Assembly (NCBI RefSeq): GCF_020520425.1
Contig: NC_079490.1
Coordinates: 51,624,517-51,688,516, forward strand
Direction of reading: 5' to 3'
Source of the DNA: Spinacia oleracea
Lineage: Eukaryota; Streptophyta; Magnoliopsida; Caryophyllales; Amaranthaceae
Length of the DNA: 64,000 nucleotides
Position 1 is the first letter of the stretch; the number at the start of each line of letters is the position of its first letter. Both the position numbers and the translations under genes were made by a program. The notes below the pieces were generated by a model. The model had not been told where the DNA came from, searched no databases, and saw only the letters and a list, made by a program, of their open reading frames with translations. Positions 10,901 to 22,761 of the stretch are shown here, piece by piece.

Positions 10901-10986
10901 TGACAGCTCTACTTCCAGACTACAAAGTCACGTATGTTATATATGCTGATTGGGCGGAAGAATGTGCTCATCTCCTAAAAAAGTAG
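7935..10986 (+). pseudogene. RPA70-like single-strand DNA-binding protein gene of the Helitron
   Basis: Nine exons with GT-AG introns can be read: 7935-8084, 8183-8448, 8527-8617, 8756-8880, 8961-9039, 9132-9261, 9460-9617, 9714-9834 and 9931 onward to a TAG at 10984-10986, about 430 residues in all. Exons 1-2 match the first OB fold (LVDTN then GEAIQCIIFPKDVDSF). Exons 3-5 match the second (DVMGIVVYAGN, IAIRMTIWDTF, LFLSTGRFSRLYM). Exons 7-8 match the third, with a zinc finger FYWFDACSVCNNE...CYSCRRQN. RPA70 coats single-stranded DNA, and plant Helitrons are known to carry such genes, presumably to protect the rolling-circle intermediate. It lacks the RPA70 N-terminal domain. Oddities: a frame change in exon 2 near 8230-8240, a TAG as the last codon of exon 8, and a hAT element inside exon 9. 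Reading frame and splice sites are otherwise kept. Confidence 0.8.
10035..10911. mobile_element. Non-autonomous hAT-type element packed with ACCCGA repeats
   Basis: The 877-bp element has perfect 14-bp terminal inverted repeats (TAGAGCTGTCAAAA and its complement) and an 8-bp target duplication CTTCCAGA (10027-10034 and 10912-10919). Eight-base duplications and TAG-starting ends are typical of hAT. Both arms are made almost wholly of degenerate ACCCGA-type hexamers (CCCGACCCGAA), while about 10375-10510 is plain AT-rich DNA. There is no transposase. It interrupts exon 9 of the RPA-like gene; the exon reads on in the same frame past it, so it came after that gene was last used in this copy. Confidence 0.85.
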
Positions 10987-11989
10987 GTACTATGTGGATT
11001 ACAAATTGATCGTTACGCACGTACCTGTTCTATATCATCATTTCTTGATCTTGGACATTATTTTGTTAATAACATTCTCTTTACACTACTAATACAAAAT
11101 TTATAACTTGCGTGCAGAATTTGTAGAATCAAATTGGATCAATGAGCATCAAGATCATCATGTTCTTTTCTATTTATCAGTTGTTCCATTTTAGGGCACA
11201 TGTATATATTTAATATTACAATTTAATGTTATTTACTTAATTGTTTTTATTTGATCGTCGGTAAGCTTTTCTATTACGGAGTAACCGATAAGGTTTTATA
11301 TGACTGCAAATACGATGAAATTCTCAGTTGTAGTATTCAAAAATTCTTATCGTCAACCAAAATTTCGCATTCTATCTGTTTATTTTTTTTATGTAAAACA
11401 ATATAAAGTCAAAGTGCTTTTAAACATGGAAATATATACTTTGGTAAAAAGGAATGTCACCAAATAAATCACCCTAAAGTTTCAGTAACAAGGTTGAGCT
11501 ATGTTTTTATTTTATTTTATATATATATATATATAGAGTGAGCCACAAGGCAATATATATCAAATGGGGAAGGGAGATTCAAATCTGAGACCTATCATTT
11601 ATAGGCCCTTAGTCTTAACTACTATGTAAAGACCTCATTGGTTTCACAAGATTGAGCTATGTAGTTATGATATAATAGAGTTGTAACTCAAATATTGTTT
11701 CAATAAGCAATGCAACTATATAGGTCTATCAATTATTACTTTCATTATTGTTGACAATTTCAATAAAGAACAATATAGAAAATTATAAATGATAGTATGA
11801 CTAATCTTTACCCCTCTATTGCACCCAGGAACACGTAAATTATATGCACCTTTATGTACTTTTATAATTCTTTCGTTGCGTCCATCCCTTGATTGTCTAT
11901 ACTCACTTTATTTATGTAATTAACACTCCGTATAAAGATTTAGTTCTTAGTACCTTTCTACAACCTCCGTCATACTCGCGTAATATATA
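10987..11989. other. Helitron interior between the RPA-like gene and the first MITE
   Basis: This is AT-rich DNA without a convincing ORF. A short TA run lies near 11515-11535. Near 11565-11630 a stretch with a GATTCAAATC string resembles a tRNA B-box, but no A-box or tail supports a SINE. Confidence 0.4.
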
Positions 11990-12316
11990 CTCCCTCCGTT
12001 CCTTAATACTCGCACCGCTTTTCTTTTCGGGTCGTCCTTTAATACTTGCACCGCTTCTATAAATGGAAATATTTACCAATATTATATTATTTCTCACACT
12101 TACCTACTAACCCACCTACACCTCTACTCCCTACAAAAAAATCATTTAAAAGTTCACACCCCACAATCACCACTCCCCACCCCTTACACATTTTCCACTA
12201 ACTATATTAAAAAAATATCTCACTACCAACTAACACACATTGAATTAATAAGTCAATTCAAATATTTTAAATTCCCCACCGGTCAAACCGGTGCGAGTAT
12301 TAAGGGACGGAGGGAG
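11990..12316. mobile_element. Stowaway-type MITE 1
   Basis: The ends CTCCCTCCGTTCCTTAATAC and its complement, followed by CGCACCG/CGGTGCG, form a long terminal inverted repeat. TA dinucleotides lie at both sides (11988-11989, 12317-12318). This is the classic structure of plant Tc1/mariner-derived MITEs. At 327 bp it has no coding capacity. It lies between the two Helitron genes. Confidence 0.9.
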
Positions 12317-12318
12317 TA

Positions 12319-13676
12319 ATATCTTTAATATTTTAAAACACATACGCAGTATATTAATTGCACCGTTCTAATAATTACACTCAAATTAATTAGAAGCATA
12401 ATTCTTATGGGGCTAAAAACACAAAAGAAGATAATACAACAGGTTACTTACACAAAACAATAGATTACTTGCACAAATTAAAATATACTTCAAAAAAATA
12501 AAAAAATAAAAAAATAATAAAAATAAAATTGCAAAACTGCATTTAACTACTCCATGATGAAACACTCTTAAAAAATTTGACAAAAGAAAATGGGAGGGAA
12601 AGGAACCCACGATCTAGATGAAACTACCATTAAAATGCCCACTAGGCCACTACACTAACACTCCACAAAATAAACTAACTTCGTACTTATACCACAAATA
12701 AAACACCTACATTGTTACTCCATTTCGCGAAAATTCACGATTATGTTTCTCCTGGGTACTAATTTACATGTAAGTATAATTACTTTAAAAGGTATCAAGA
12801 ATATATATGGTGTTGATTTTTTGTATCTATCTCATGATCTCCAATGTTATAACCGACTAAAATTTTACCTGAATTATGATAGATAGATAGATAGATAAAA
12901 ACTTATCAGGTCTCGAAGTTGTATTGCTTTCTTCTACGCTGCTTAGTTTTGTTCATGTGTTAAAGTGATCGCTTATTTTCATTTTTTAATGTCAACAGAT
13001 ACATTCGGCATGATATACGGAGTAGTGGAATATCGTCGTTGTTATTCTGTCATTTCCAGTGCAGTTCGATAGTCGGCAACCACACAATCTTCTCATTGTC
13101 CAAGTTAGATGTTCTCTTTTTTCTAAAGTAAGGCTTGATCATGATCTTAGCAACTATTGAGTCTTTAATTTTAGAATTTAATTTGGAGTAATATAAAAGA
13201 TGGGTTTTATATATCATTTGGTATTAATTGTCATAATACACTTATGAATTCAGTAACGTGTATAATTTGGTATGTTGTCAAAAGAAGTGTTTGATGAAAC
13301 ATTGTGATTTAGCGCTTCTAATTTTTGATATACTATTGTCTAAATGGTGGTTGCTTTTAGTTAAAGAAAAAAGTATAATAGCCCTGCATTGAGATATTGT
13401 AGCTATTTGTGACTTTAATCCTCTAAATTTAATTGTGTTATTAATGTTCTAAAGTTATGCACGGTAAATATTAATGAGGGATTATTCAATTTCACATTAT
13501 ATTCTTTTTTGTGTAAAATAATTCTCTGGGTACAGACCTGGGTTTTAATTATACGTTGTGAAAATGTCAAAACATATAAATTGGGAAGTATCACTAATTT
13601 ATCATAATGTCTAATTTATGTGAAGATTTTGGAATATATGTTCCACAAAATTAATGCAATATATTTTTACCAAGGT
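12319..13676. other. Helitron interior upstream of RepHel
   Basis: This is AT-rich DNA with a short GATA microsatellite near 12881-12899. No gene is recognised. The promoter of RepHel should be here, but I cannot point to one. Confidence 0.4.
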
Positions 13677-16600
13677 ATGGAAAATCAAATGTCATCTACA
13701 TCATACTATCGAAACTTAGCACGAGAAAGAAGTACCCCCGAACAACTTGAACAAGAAGCGATTACTCGCAATGCTCGAAGGCGCGCTACTTATAATTCAA
13801 GGAGAAATAGTCGGCAACGCACTAATTCATCTGCTTTATTGGAAATGACCAATCAGCGTGTTACAATTGAAACACACCCTACTTCAACCAATCAAGACAC
13901 ACATGTGAGTTACTTATTATCATGTTTTTAGCATACTTAATATTGAGAAATTATTTATTTTACTTCGTATGACAAATTGACAATAGTATGTATTTGTAAT
14001 TTTCAAGCTCAATTAAATAACACTTCGTTGGTTAGTGGGTCATGGAATTAAGTAATGTACTCAGACACACTCTTTTAGTATTTAATGTTTTATTATGAAG
14101 TATGCTTAAAAATGATGCATTTGACGAAATTGGTATAGTACATTTGTTAACATGAAGAAAGGAATTAGCATTACTTATGCAAAAATATCTTTGTACAAAA
14201 AATATACTCCCTCCGTCCCTTAATACTCGCACCGTTTTGACTGGACACGCATGCCGATGCACAACATTGACCACCAATATCTTTAACTACATATTATAAA
14301 AACTTATAAAAAATTTAATATTTTGAAAATACATATTAAGATGAAGGCAATACTATATTATATACTAACATTTTTTTTATATATTAGAAATAAAATAAGG
14401 TCAAAGTGAATTATGTGAATAGTGCAAAAAGTCAAAACGGTGCGAGTATTAAGGGACAGAGGGAGTATAAAATTGACAATTTTTTTTTTATGTTACACGT
14501 GAAAGAAATCAACAATTACAATTAACTAATCATGATTATAATTTTTTTTACTAACTCGTGTATAATGCTACAATTATTAACTTAATAATTTATATATGAT
14601 TTAATTACATGTTCACTTACTTTTAATTGTAAGACCTTAAATATTAATCAAAATTTCTAATTAAAGTGTAATTCGTAATACAGCAAGGCATGATGGTCAC
14701 AGTACCATATCACATATATCTACATGCGTCGGGCAAAGTAGTGTCCAAGGTGGTTCTATAGATTTTGGTGAAAATGACGCTTCAGAAACCTTAGATCCTA
14801 ATGTCAGGCAGGGTAACAATGTTCGTCGACAAAACAGGGAAAGAGTTTATCATCGTTCGACAATAAACTTTCATGAGCAAAGAGGAGTCCCGAGTGTTCA
14901 ATTGTCACCTCCTAGAACATGTGCAAGTTGTCAGGCTCGCCTTTTTCACACTGAATCATCCCAAATATGTTGTTTGTTTGGGAAGATTACCTTGCCAACC
15001 ATACATGTTCCCGACGACCTTTTTTCTTTATATGCCGATCAGACGCCCATTGGATTACATTTTAGGAAAGACTTACGAAAAATTAATCACTCATTTGCTT
15101 TCACTTCTATGGGTGTTCACTTAGATGAGAGTTTAGCAAATTCTCAACATGGAGTATATACCTTTCGGGCTCAAGGTTCTATATATCATAAGATAGGTGG
15201 GTTACTTCCATCCGGCTCACAAGCTCGACCACGCTTCCTCCAGATGTATATATACGACACCGAACATGAGCTTGAGAATCGTCTTGCAGAGAATAACACA
15301 TTGCATCGAGATATTATTGAAAAGATTAAGTCCATTCTCGATCGATGCAATCCTTTTGTTCATAATCTTCGAAGTTTAGCGCAACCACAAGACATACAGA
15401 ACTGTGCACTTCGTATCAATGAACAACCTTCAAATCGACCACAATATTTCCTTCCTACTGCTTCTCAAGTTGCTGCGGTGATTGTTGGTGGAGAAGAAGT
15501 TGCGAACTTAAATCCTAGAGATATTTTAGTTGAGTCAAATTCTGGTCAGTTAATGACTGTGATGGACACGGCCGGATATTATGACCCCCTTCAATATCCT
15601 TTACTCTTTCCATATGGTTCTTATGGATGGTCGATTAATAGTCTTGACAGTACTGGAAGAACCATTCCTTGCCGAGCTTTCTACGCCTATCTCTTCCAAG
15701 TAATGTCAAATTAAATAACAATAACTACTATATTCGTGTATATATATATATGTATCTTTACTAATGATTTATGATACAAGGGGATTATTTTATTGCAGAT
15801 ACGATTACATGTCATATCCATCATCTTATTAGCAGGGAGATTATTCCAACAATTTGTTGTTGATAATTTTGTCAAAATTGAGGCTAATAAGCTGAGATGG
15901 TTTAGAGACCATCAAGATACCATAAGAGCTGAATTGTACCAAGGCTTACAAGATTGTTTGGATGCAGGAGAACTTAACCCAGGTATATATTATCTTACAT
16001 AGAATCATCTAAATTTATTATTAAACTTTATTTATATAGGTTTCACAAAATATACTAATCCCACATCATGGTTACCAGTAAATGCCGGTAAAAAAAACAA
16101 TATTGCCTTCTTCGTTTGTTGGAAGTCCACGAGACATGAACCAAAGATACCAAGATGCAATGGCATTAGTTTAACATTATGGAAAGCCAGACCTATTCGT
16201 GACTATGACATGCAACCCATCATGGAGAGAGATTGTGGAAGAGTTATTGCCTGGTCAAACATCACAAGATCGCCCTGATTTAATCACTAGGATATTTCAT
16301 GCAAAATTTGAGGAGTTCAAAAGTGATGTTGTCGATAAAAGTGCCCTTGGAAAGGTTGTGGCATATGTGTATGTCATTGAGTTTCAGAAAAGAGGTTTAC
16401 CACATGTCCACATGTTACTGATATTGGATGAAAATGACAAACCAAGATCACCTGAAGAATATGACAAAATCGTGAGAGCTGAGATACCTGATAGAGATGA
16501 GGAGCCACAACTATATGATGCTGTTCTTAAACATATGATCCATAACCCCTGTGGCGCTGGACACCGAAATTCATCTTGCATGGAGAATGGAGTTTGTAAA

Positions 16601-19138
16601 AGAAAATTTCCTAAACCATTTTCGGCAAGCACTATCCAAGGTGATAACTCCTACCCTATTTATCGTCGTCGTGGTGATCTCCCTGCGGTACCTTTGCATG
16701 AGAATAGCACAACATATGTTGATAATAGTTGGGTTGTTCCGTATAATCCATGGCTGCTACTAAAGTATGATTGTCATATCAACGTAGAGATTTGTAGTAG
16801 CATCAAGTGTGTCAAATATTTGTACAAGTATGTGCACAAGGGTGTCGATCGTATTTCTATGGAAGTTCGAACAAGAACAGATACCAACGAGATTCAACAA
16901 TTTATAGATGCTAGATGGGTTTGTGCACCTGAGGCATTATGGAGAATTTACCAATTTACACTTACCCGAATGTGCCCATCCATGGAACGATTACAACTCC
17001 ACTTGCAAAACAAGCACCAGATCAGGTTCAACAAAAATCAATATATTGAAGATTTCCTTCAAATGCCACAAAACTCGCGAACCATGCTCACTGAATTCTT
17101 TAAGATGAATCTCTCTGATCCTGAAGCAAGAAAGTACCTTTACATAGAATTCCCTCAACATTATCGGTGGTTAACATCTTCAAAAACATGGAGAAAAAGG
17201 AGGAATAAGCAGAGAGTGATTGGAAGAATATATACTGCATCTCCAATGGAAGGAGAAAGATTTTTCTTGCGTTTGCTCTTAAATCATGTCAGAGGCCCAG
17301 AATCATTCCAACATCTTCGAACTGTCAATGGAATTGTCTATCCGACTTTTAGAGAAGCAGCTGAGAAACATGGTCTAATGGAGAACGATGCAAGCATTCT
17401 TGATTGTTTACATGAAGCATCTAACTCTAAAATGCCATCATCATTGAGAAAATTATTTGTCACATTATTGGTCTGTTGCCAACCAACTGGAGTTCGATCT
17501 TTATGGGATGAATTCTACCCTTTCATGGCCGAAGACCATACTTTCTCATCTCCATCAAATACAAATTTTGTGCGTGACTCGGTTCTCTATGATATAGAGC
17601 GCATTTTGAAGCAATTAAGTAAGTCTATAACTGACTTTGACCTCCCTGAAATAAGCATGCAACTAGATGGTAACGTAGAATTGGCCAGAGTTATACATGA
17701 AGAAATATCTGCACCAGTGCCCCCGGAAGATGTGCATTGTGTAGAACATCTTAATGATGATCAACGTAATTCGTTTAATGCCATAATGGAAGCTATTGAT
17801 GGAGATACTGGTCAAATTTTCTTCATAAATGGTCTGGGTGGGACCGGTAAGACCTTTTTATATCGCGCCATACTTGCAACCATTAAGCTTAGAAGAAATT
17901 ATGGTCTTGCAGTAGCTAGCTCGGGTATCGCTGCCACATTATTACATAGAGGAAAAACTGCTCATAAAACCTTTGGGATTCCGGTGTCGTTGCATGCTTC
18001 ATCAACATGGAAGTTCAGCAAACAAGATATTGAAGCACAATTAGTAAAACATGCCGCTGTTATAATATGGGATGAAGCAACAATGACACATCGACATGCA
18101 TATGAGGCAGTTGATCGTAATATAAGAGATTTAATGGGGGTTGATATTCCGTTTGGTGGTAAGGTCGTAGTGTTTGGTGGAGATTTTAGACAAATTCTCC
18201 CTGTTGTACCAAAAGGAACAAAAGCTCAAACCATAGATGCATGTTTGGTAAGGTCAACACTTTGGAGGCATGTTCAAATACTTCGCCTCAGCCAGAATAT
18301 GAGATCCAGAAATGATGAAGAGTTTGCAGCATTCCTTTTAAGAGTCGGTGATGGATGTGAGCCTATGGTTCATGAAAACATGATAAAATTACCACCTTCA
18401 TTGTGTGTAACAAATGGAAATCAGAAATCAATTGATAGCTTAGTTCATGAGATATTCCCAAACTTAACCGAGCATGTTGGTGATGTGACATATATGGTTG
18501 AGAGAGCCATAATAACTCCAACAAACAATGAAGTTGACATGTTGAATGAGAAGATACTAAAAAGGTTTGCGGGGAGAGAAAGAATTTACTACTCCTTTGA
18601 CTCTGTGCCAGAAGATCGTCAAAATCTCTATCAGCAAGAGTTCTTGAATTCATTGTCATTTGGCGGTTTCCCACCACATGCTCTAAGATTGAAAGTAGGT
18701 TCGCCGATCATGCTATTGAGGAACATTGATACAAGTAGTGGACTATGCAATGGGACAAGGTTAGTATGTTGTCAGTTAATGGATCATGTGATCGAGGCTG
18801 AAATCTTGACTGGGCATAACAAAGGTACACGAGTTTTTATTCCACGTATTCCTTTGAAAACAGCTGAAGATGTAAAGTTACCATTTGAAATGATTCGAAA
18901 ACAATTTCCTGTGAAATTATGCTACGCTTTGACTATTAACAAATCTCAAGGGCAAACCATTCCTCATGTTGGTATTTATCTTCCACGACATGTTTTTAGT
19001 CATGGTCAGTTGTATGTCGCACTATCGAGAGGAATTTCCCAACAAACAACCAAAATTTTGGTTAGCAAAGGAGATATTCGAGGCAGAGATGGCGTATTCA
19101 CTAAAAACGTTGTGTATAAAGAAGTTCTCTTGCCTTAA
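13677..19138 (+). pseudogene. Helitron RepHel (rolling-circle initiator fused to PIF1-type helicase)
   Basis: Likely exons are 13677-13904, 14684-15699, 15799-15982 and 16040-19138; the first junction does not keep frame as I read it. A cysteine motif (CASCQARLF) opens exon 2. The Rep nuclease shows FQKRGLPHVHML (the HUH histidines, near 16390) and the two-tyrosine motif VKYLYKYVHKG near 16810. The helicase shows Walker A GLGGTGKTFLY (17840), Walker B IIWDEATM, FGGDFRQILP and the C-terminal YVALSRG (19010). Rep nicks and joins single strands; the helicase unwinds the donor. Near its start, exon 4 has an eight-A run (16090-16097) after which the conserved frame changes, and a TAA at 16172-16174 inside the conserved Rep sequence. 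From 16175 the frame is open to the stop. It is therefore probably inactive, but only lightly decayed. Confidence 0.85.
14207..14465. mobile_element. Stowaway-type MITE 2
   Basis: The 259-bp element begins CTCCCTCCGTCCCTTAATAC and ends with the complement, with TA on each side (14205-14206 and 14466-14467). Its termini nearly match MITE 1, so the two are one family. It sits in the first intron of RepHel. Confidence 0.9.
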
Positions 19139-19485
19139 TTTTCTTCAACTTAACCATAGGTATTTTCAATAACACTTTGTGTGTATATTTATATACCTAG
19201 CTTTTGTGATTTTCATTTACATCTTTTAACTAACAATGATACTTCTTATTAGGGAGCAAGAACGACAACAAGAAGACAACAAGGTGTTTGGAAAATCCTC
19301 ATGCTTGAAGGATGTTGGTTGTAAAGTTAACCTAAGTTCGTCATTTGATTTTCTTCAAGCCTGTATAATTAGTGTGTATTACTTATGAAATTTGATTTGT
19401 TCAACTTTAAGTATGTAATTATTACAACTACTCCGTATATTTTTAATATATCACCGTTTTAAAATATTAATAATTTCTTATATTG
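19139..19485. other. Helitron 3' untranslated region
   Basis: AT-rich sequence between the RepHel stop and the terminal hairpin. I see no gene in it. Confidence 0.5.
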
Positions 19486-19514
19486 TGCACGCATGGCGTG
19501 CAAATCTAAGCTTG
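19486..19514 (+). other. Helitron 3' terminal hairpin and end
   Basis: The stem TGCACGC-ATG-GCGTGCA is followed by AAATCTAAG and CTTG. In Helitrons such a hairpin about ten bases before CTRR ends transposition. A near-identical stem ends the small Helitron at 25861. Confidence 0.75.
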
Positions 19515-21895
19515 TGAAGCATAAGTCTGAGTCCTTTGACAAATTCAAGGAATTTCAGAGTGAAGTAGAGAATCAATTAGGCAAGAAGATTAAGGCACTG
19601 CGGTCTGATAGAGACGGTGAATATCTGAGCTATGAATTTGATGACCATCTGAAAGAATGTGGAATTCTATCAGAATTGACTCCTCCTGGAACACCTCAAT
19701 GAAATGGTGTGTCGGAACGGAGAAACAGAACCTTGCTAGACATGGTTAGATCAATGATGGGTCAGGCCGAACTTCCAATAGAATTTTGGGGACATGCACT
19801 AAATACAGCTGCACTCACTATTAATAGAGCTCCGTCTAAAGCTGTTGAAAAGACTCCATATGAGTTATGGTTTGGAAAGCCTCCAAATGTGTCTTTTCTT
19901 AAGATTTGGGGATGTGAAGTATACGTCAAACGATTAATTTCAGACAAACGTCATCCAAAATCTGACAAATGTATCCTTGTGGGCTATCCAAAGGAAACAA
20001 AGGGGTATTACTTCTACAATACATCTGAGAACAAGGTGTTCGTTGCTCGAGATGGTATCTTTTTGGAAAAGAATCACATTTCCAAAATGACAAGTGGGAG
20101 AAAAGTAGACCTCGAAGAGATTCGAGTCGAACAACAAACTCTAGAGAATGATCAAGATGACATTCAGGAAGAAACTCAGAGATCTTTAGAAGTATCTGGT
20201 GAGGATCATGGACAATCTAGAGATGTAACCCCGCGTAGATCGCAGAGATATAGATCTCAACCGGAAAGGTACTTAGGTATTTTGACGAACGAGAGCTATG
20301 ATGTTCTATTACTTGAAAGTGATGAACCTGCGACTTACAAACAAGCTATGACGAGCCCTAGCTCCAAGCAATGGCAAGAAGACATGCAATCTAAATTAGA
20401 CTCCATGTCAGAAAACCAAGTATGGGATTTGGTCGATCTGCCAGATGGCTACCAAGCCATTGGAAGCGAATGGGTTTTCAAACTGAAAAAGGACAAGGAT
20501 GGAAAACTTGAAGTTTTCAAAGCTAGATTGGTTGCAAAAGGTTACAGGCAAGTCCACGGTGTGGATTACGATGAAACCTTTTCACCAGTTGCAATGCTAA
20601 AGTCTATTCGGATAATGTTAGCAATCGCTGCATATTACGATTACGAAATATGGCAGATGGATGTCAAAACCGCTTTCTTAAACGGCGTTTTAACAGAAAC
20701 TGTGTTTATGACACAGCCTGAGGGTTTTGAGGATCCAAAGAATGCTAAAAAGGTATGCAAGCTAAAGAAATCAATCTACGGATTAAAGCAGGCATCTAGG
20801 AGCTGAAATATACGTTTTGATGAAGCAGTCAGTAACTTTGGTTTCATCAAGAACGCGGACGAATCTTGTGTATACAAGAAGGTCAGTGGGAGCAAAATTG
20901 CTTTTCTAGTATTATATGTCGACGACGTATTACTTATCGGAAATTACATTCCTATGTTGAACTCTGTCAAGATTTGGCTTGGGAAATGTTTTTCGATGAA
21001 GGATCTAGGAGAAGCACAGTACATATTGGGCATCAAGATTTACAGAGATAGATCTAAAAGGATGATTGGACTTAGTCAAAGCACTTATATCAATAAGGTG
21101 CTTGAGAGGTTCAAGATGGCAGACTCCAAGCGAGGCTACCTACCCATGTCTCATGGAATGACTCTAAGAAAGACTCGGTGCCCAATAACACTTGATGAGC
21201 GTAGACGAATGAGTGGGATTTCATATGCATCATTGATTGGTTCAATAATATATGCTATGATATGTACACGCCCGGATGTTGCGTACGCACTCAGTGCTAC
21301 GAGCAGATACCAGTCAGACCCAGGAGAGGCACATTGGACTGCTGCCAAGAATATTCTGAAGTACCTGAAAAGGCACAAAGATGACTTTCTGGTCTATGGT
21401 GGAGATGATGAATTAATTGTTAAAGGCTATACGGACGCAAGTTTCCAAACCAACAAAATGATTTCAGATCACAGTCTGGGTTTGTCTTCTGCCTCAACGG
21501 AGGTGCAGTAAGCTGGAAAAGTGCTAAGCAAAATTGCGGATTCTACAACTGAAGAGGAGTACATTGCTGCACATGAAGCATCAAAGGAAGCTATATGGCT
21601 AAGGAAGTTCATAGGTGAACTTGGTGTAGTCCCCTCCATTAAAGGACCAATAGCCCTATATTGTGATAATAATGGAGCTATTCACAGGCAAAGGAGCTTA
21701 GACACCACCAAAGAGTCAAGCATGTACTTCGTAGATTTCACCTTCTACGAGAGTTCGTTGAAAGAAAAGAAGTCGAGATAAGCAAGATTGGAACTGATGA
21801 CAACATATCAGATCCATTGACTAAACCTCTGCCGCAGGCGAAGCACAGCTCGCACACTGCAGCTATGGGAATCAAGCATATTGGAGAATGGCTTT
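19515..21895 (+). pseudogene. pol: Copia A integrase end, reverse transcriptase and RNase H
   Basis: Recognisable parts are the integrase core end (GEYLSYEFDDHLKEC, SERRNRTLLDMVRSMMG, about 19610-19760), reverse transcriptase (KARLVAKGYRQVHGVDYDE near 20520, QMDVKTAFLNG near 20655, LYVDDVLLIGN near 20910) and RNase H (about 21400-21720). The order integrase before reverse transcriptase marks Ty1/copia. The copy is decayed. Confidence 0.82.
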
Positions 21896-22761
21896 GATGT
21901 CCTTGTTTAATGTTTTAAAGTTTTAGAGTTTAATACTTTGTAAAACATTATTGGTTAATCATTCACAATAAATGAATAGAATTCATTTTTCCATTTAATT
22001 TGTGGTTTATTAAATGATGAGTCCCTTCAATTTGACGATATATTCAAGATAGACTGTCAGGACTAGTCCTGTGACTAAGAAATGTCTATCAAGTGAACTT
22101 GAATGTCAAAAGTTCAAAATGGTCCCTGGTCGGAGTTTTCTATAAAGATGGACGCATAGAAAACGTTAGACGACTAGAAAGCAAGATGACTAGTAGTTCT
22201 GTTTCTTGAACTATGTGGACATGGCAATGTCGTAATCATTTGCATAGATACTTACTTTGGGAAGACTAGTATCGGACAGACCTATGAAAATTTACTATAA
22301 GAGATGAAAATCTGTCATAAGTAAATTTCATTAAAATTATTAGACACTAAATCCTCAATACCGGAGTGATTTGAGATTACTTGTTTGAGAACTGCTTACT
22401 TTGACGTTGACCAACCGTCGCACCGTAAAAGGAGGCTATAAAGGCAACGCTCAGGTAATCACCTATCAAACGAAGTCTAATCTCAAGATCGCAAGATTGG
22501 GATTGTCCTCCCATAAATTGGGATGAGATGCTTAAAAGTTGTACAAGGCCACTCGGAGAGCTAGAAACTGTAAAATGCATGGTCGTGCTCGGATGAATCA
22601 TAGGCTATGATTATCTGTTTATTTGATCAGTTGAACTCTGAAACCGAGAAACACCTCTGGACGTAATAAGGATGACAACTCTTACCTTATGTTCAAGAGC
22701 AAGCATCGAGCGACAAAGGAATTAGGAAATGCACACTTGTCCCTAAGGACAAGTGGGAGAC

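Larger units (their letters stand above)
7644..19514 (+). mobile_element. Helitron with RPA-like and RepHel genes
   Basis: This is a rolling-circle transposon of about 11.9 kb. The 3' end is well supported: a perfect 7-bp stem TGCACGC/GCGTGCA with loop ATG (19486-19502), then nine to twelve bases ending CTTG (family rule CTRR), directly followed by T. The downstream DNA is copia integrase whose intact relative near 31000 reads CTAA^TGAAG at that point, so insertion was between A and T as Helitrons do. The 5' end is less certain: TCTTATATCTTACTAATCC after an A at 7643 is one candidate, and TCTCTATTAT at 7914 another. Both genes point right. It contains a hAT-type insertion and two Stowaway MITEs. 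Damage in both genes suggests it no longer moves by itself. Confidence 0.85.

Noticed and set aside
10035-10911. Mutator-like element with a 9-bp duplication
   Set aside because: Counting the outer A as part of the inverted repeat gives matched TAG...CTA ends and an 8-bp duplication, which fits hAT better.
7935-10986. Host RPA70 gene rather than a Helitron gene
   Set aside because: It lacks the RPA70 N-terminal domain, lies beside RepHel in the same direction, and RPA-like genes are known cargo of plant Helitrons. A captured host origin is still possible.
11540-11640. Possible second SINE with a B-box-like string
   Set aside because: No matching A-box, tail or target duplication could be seen.
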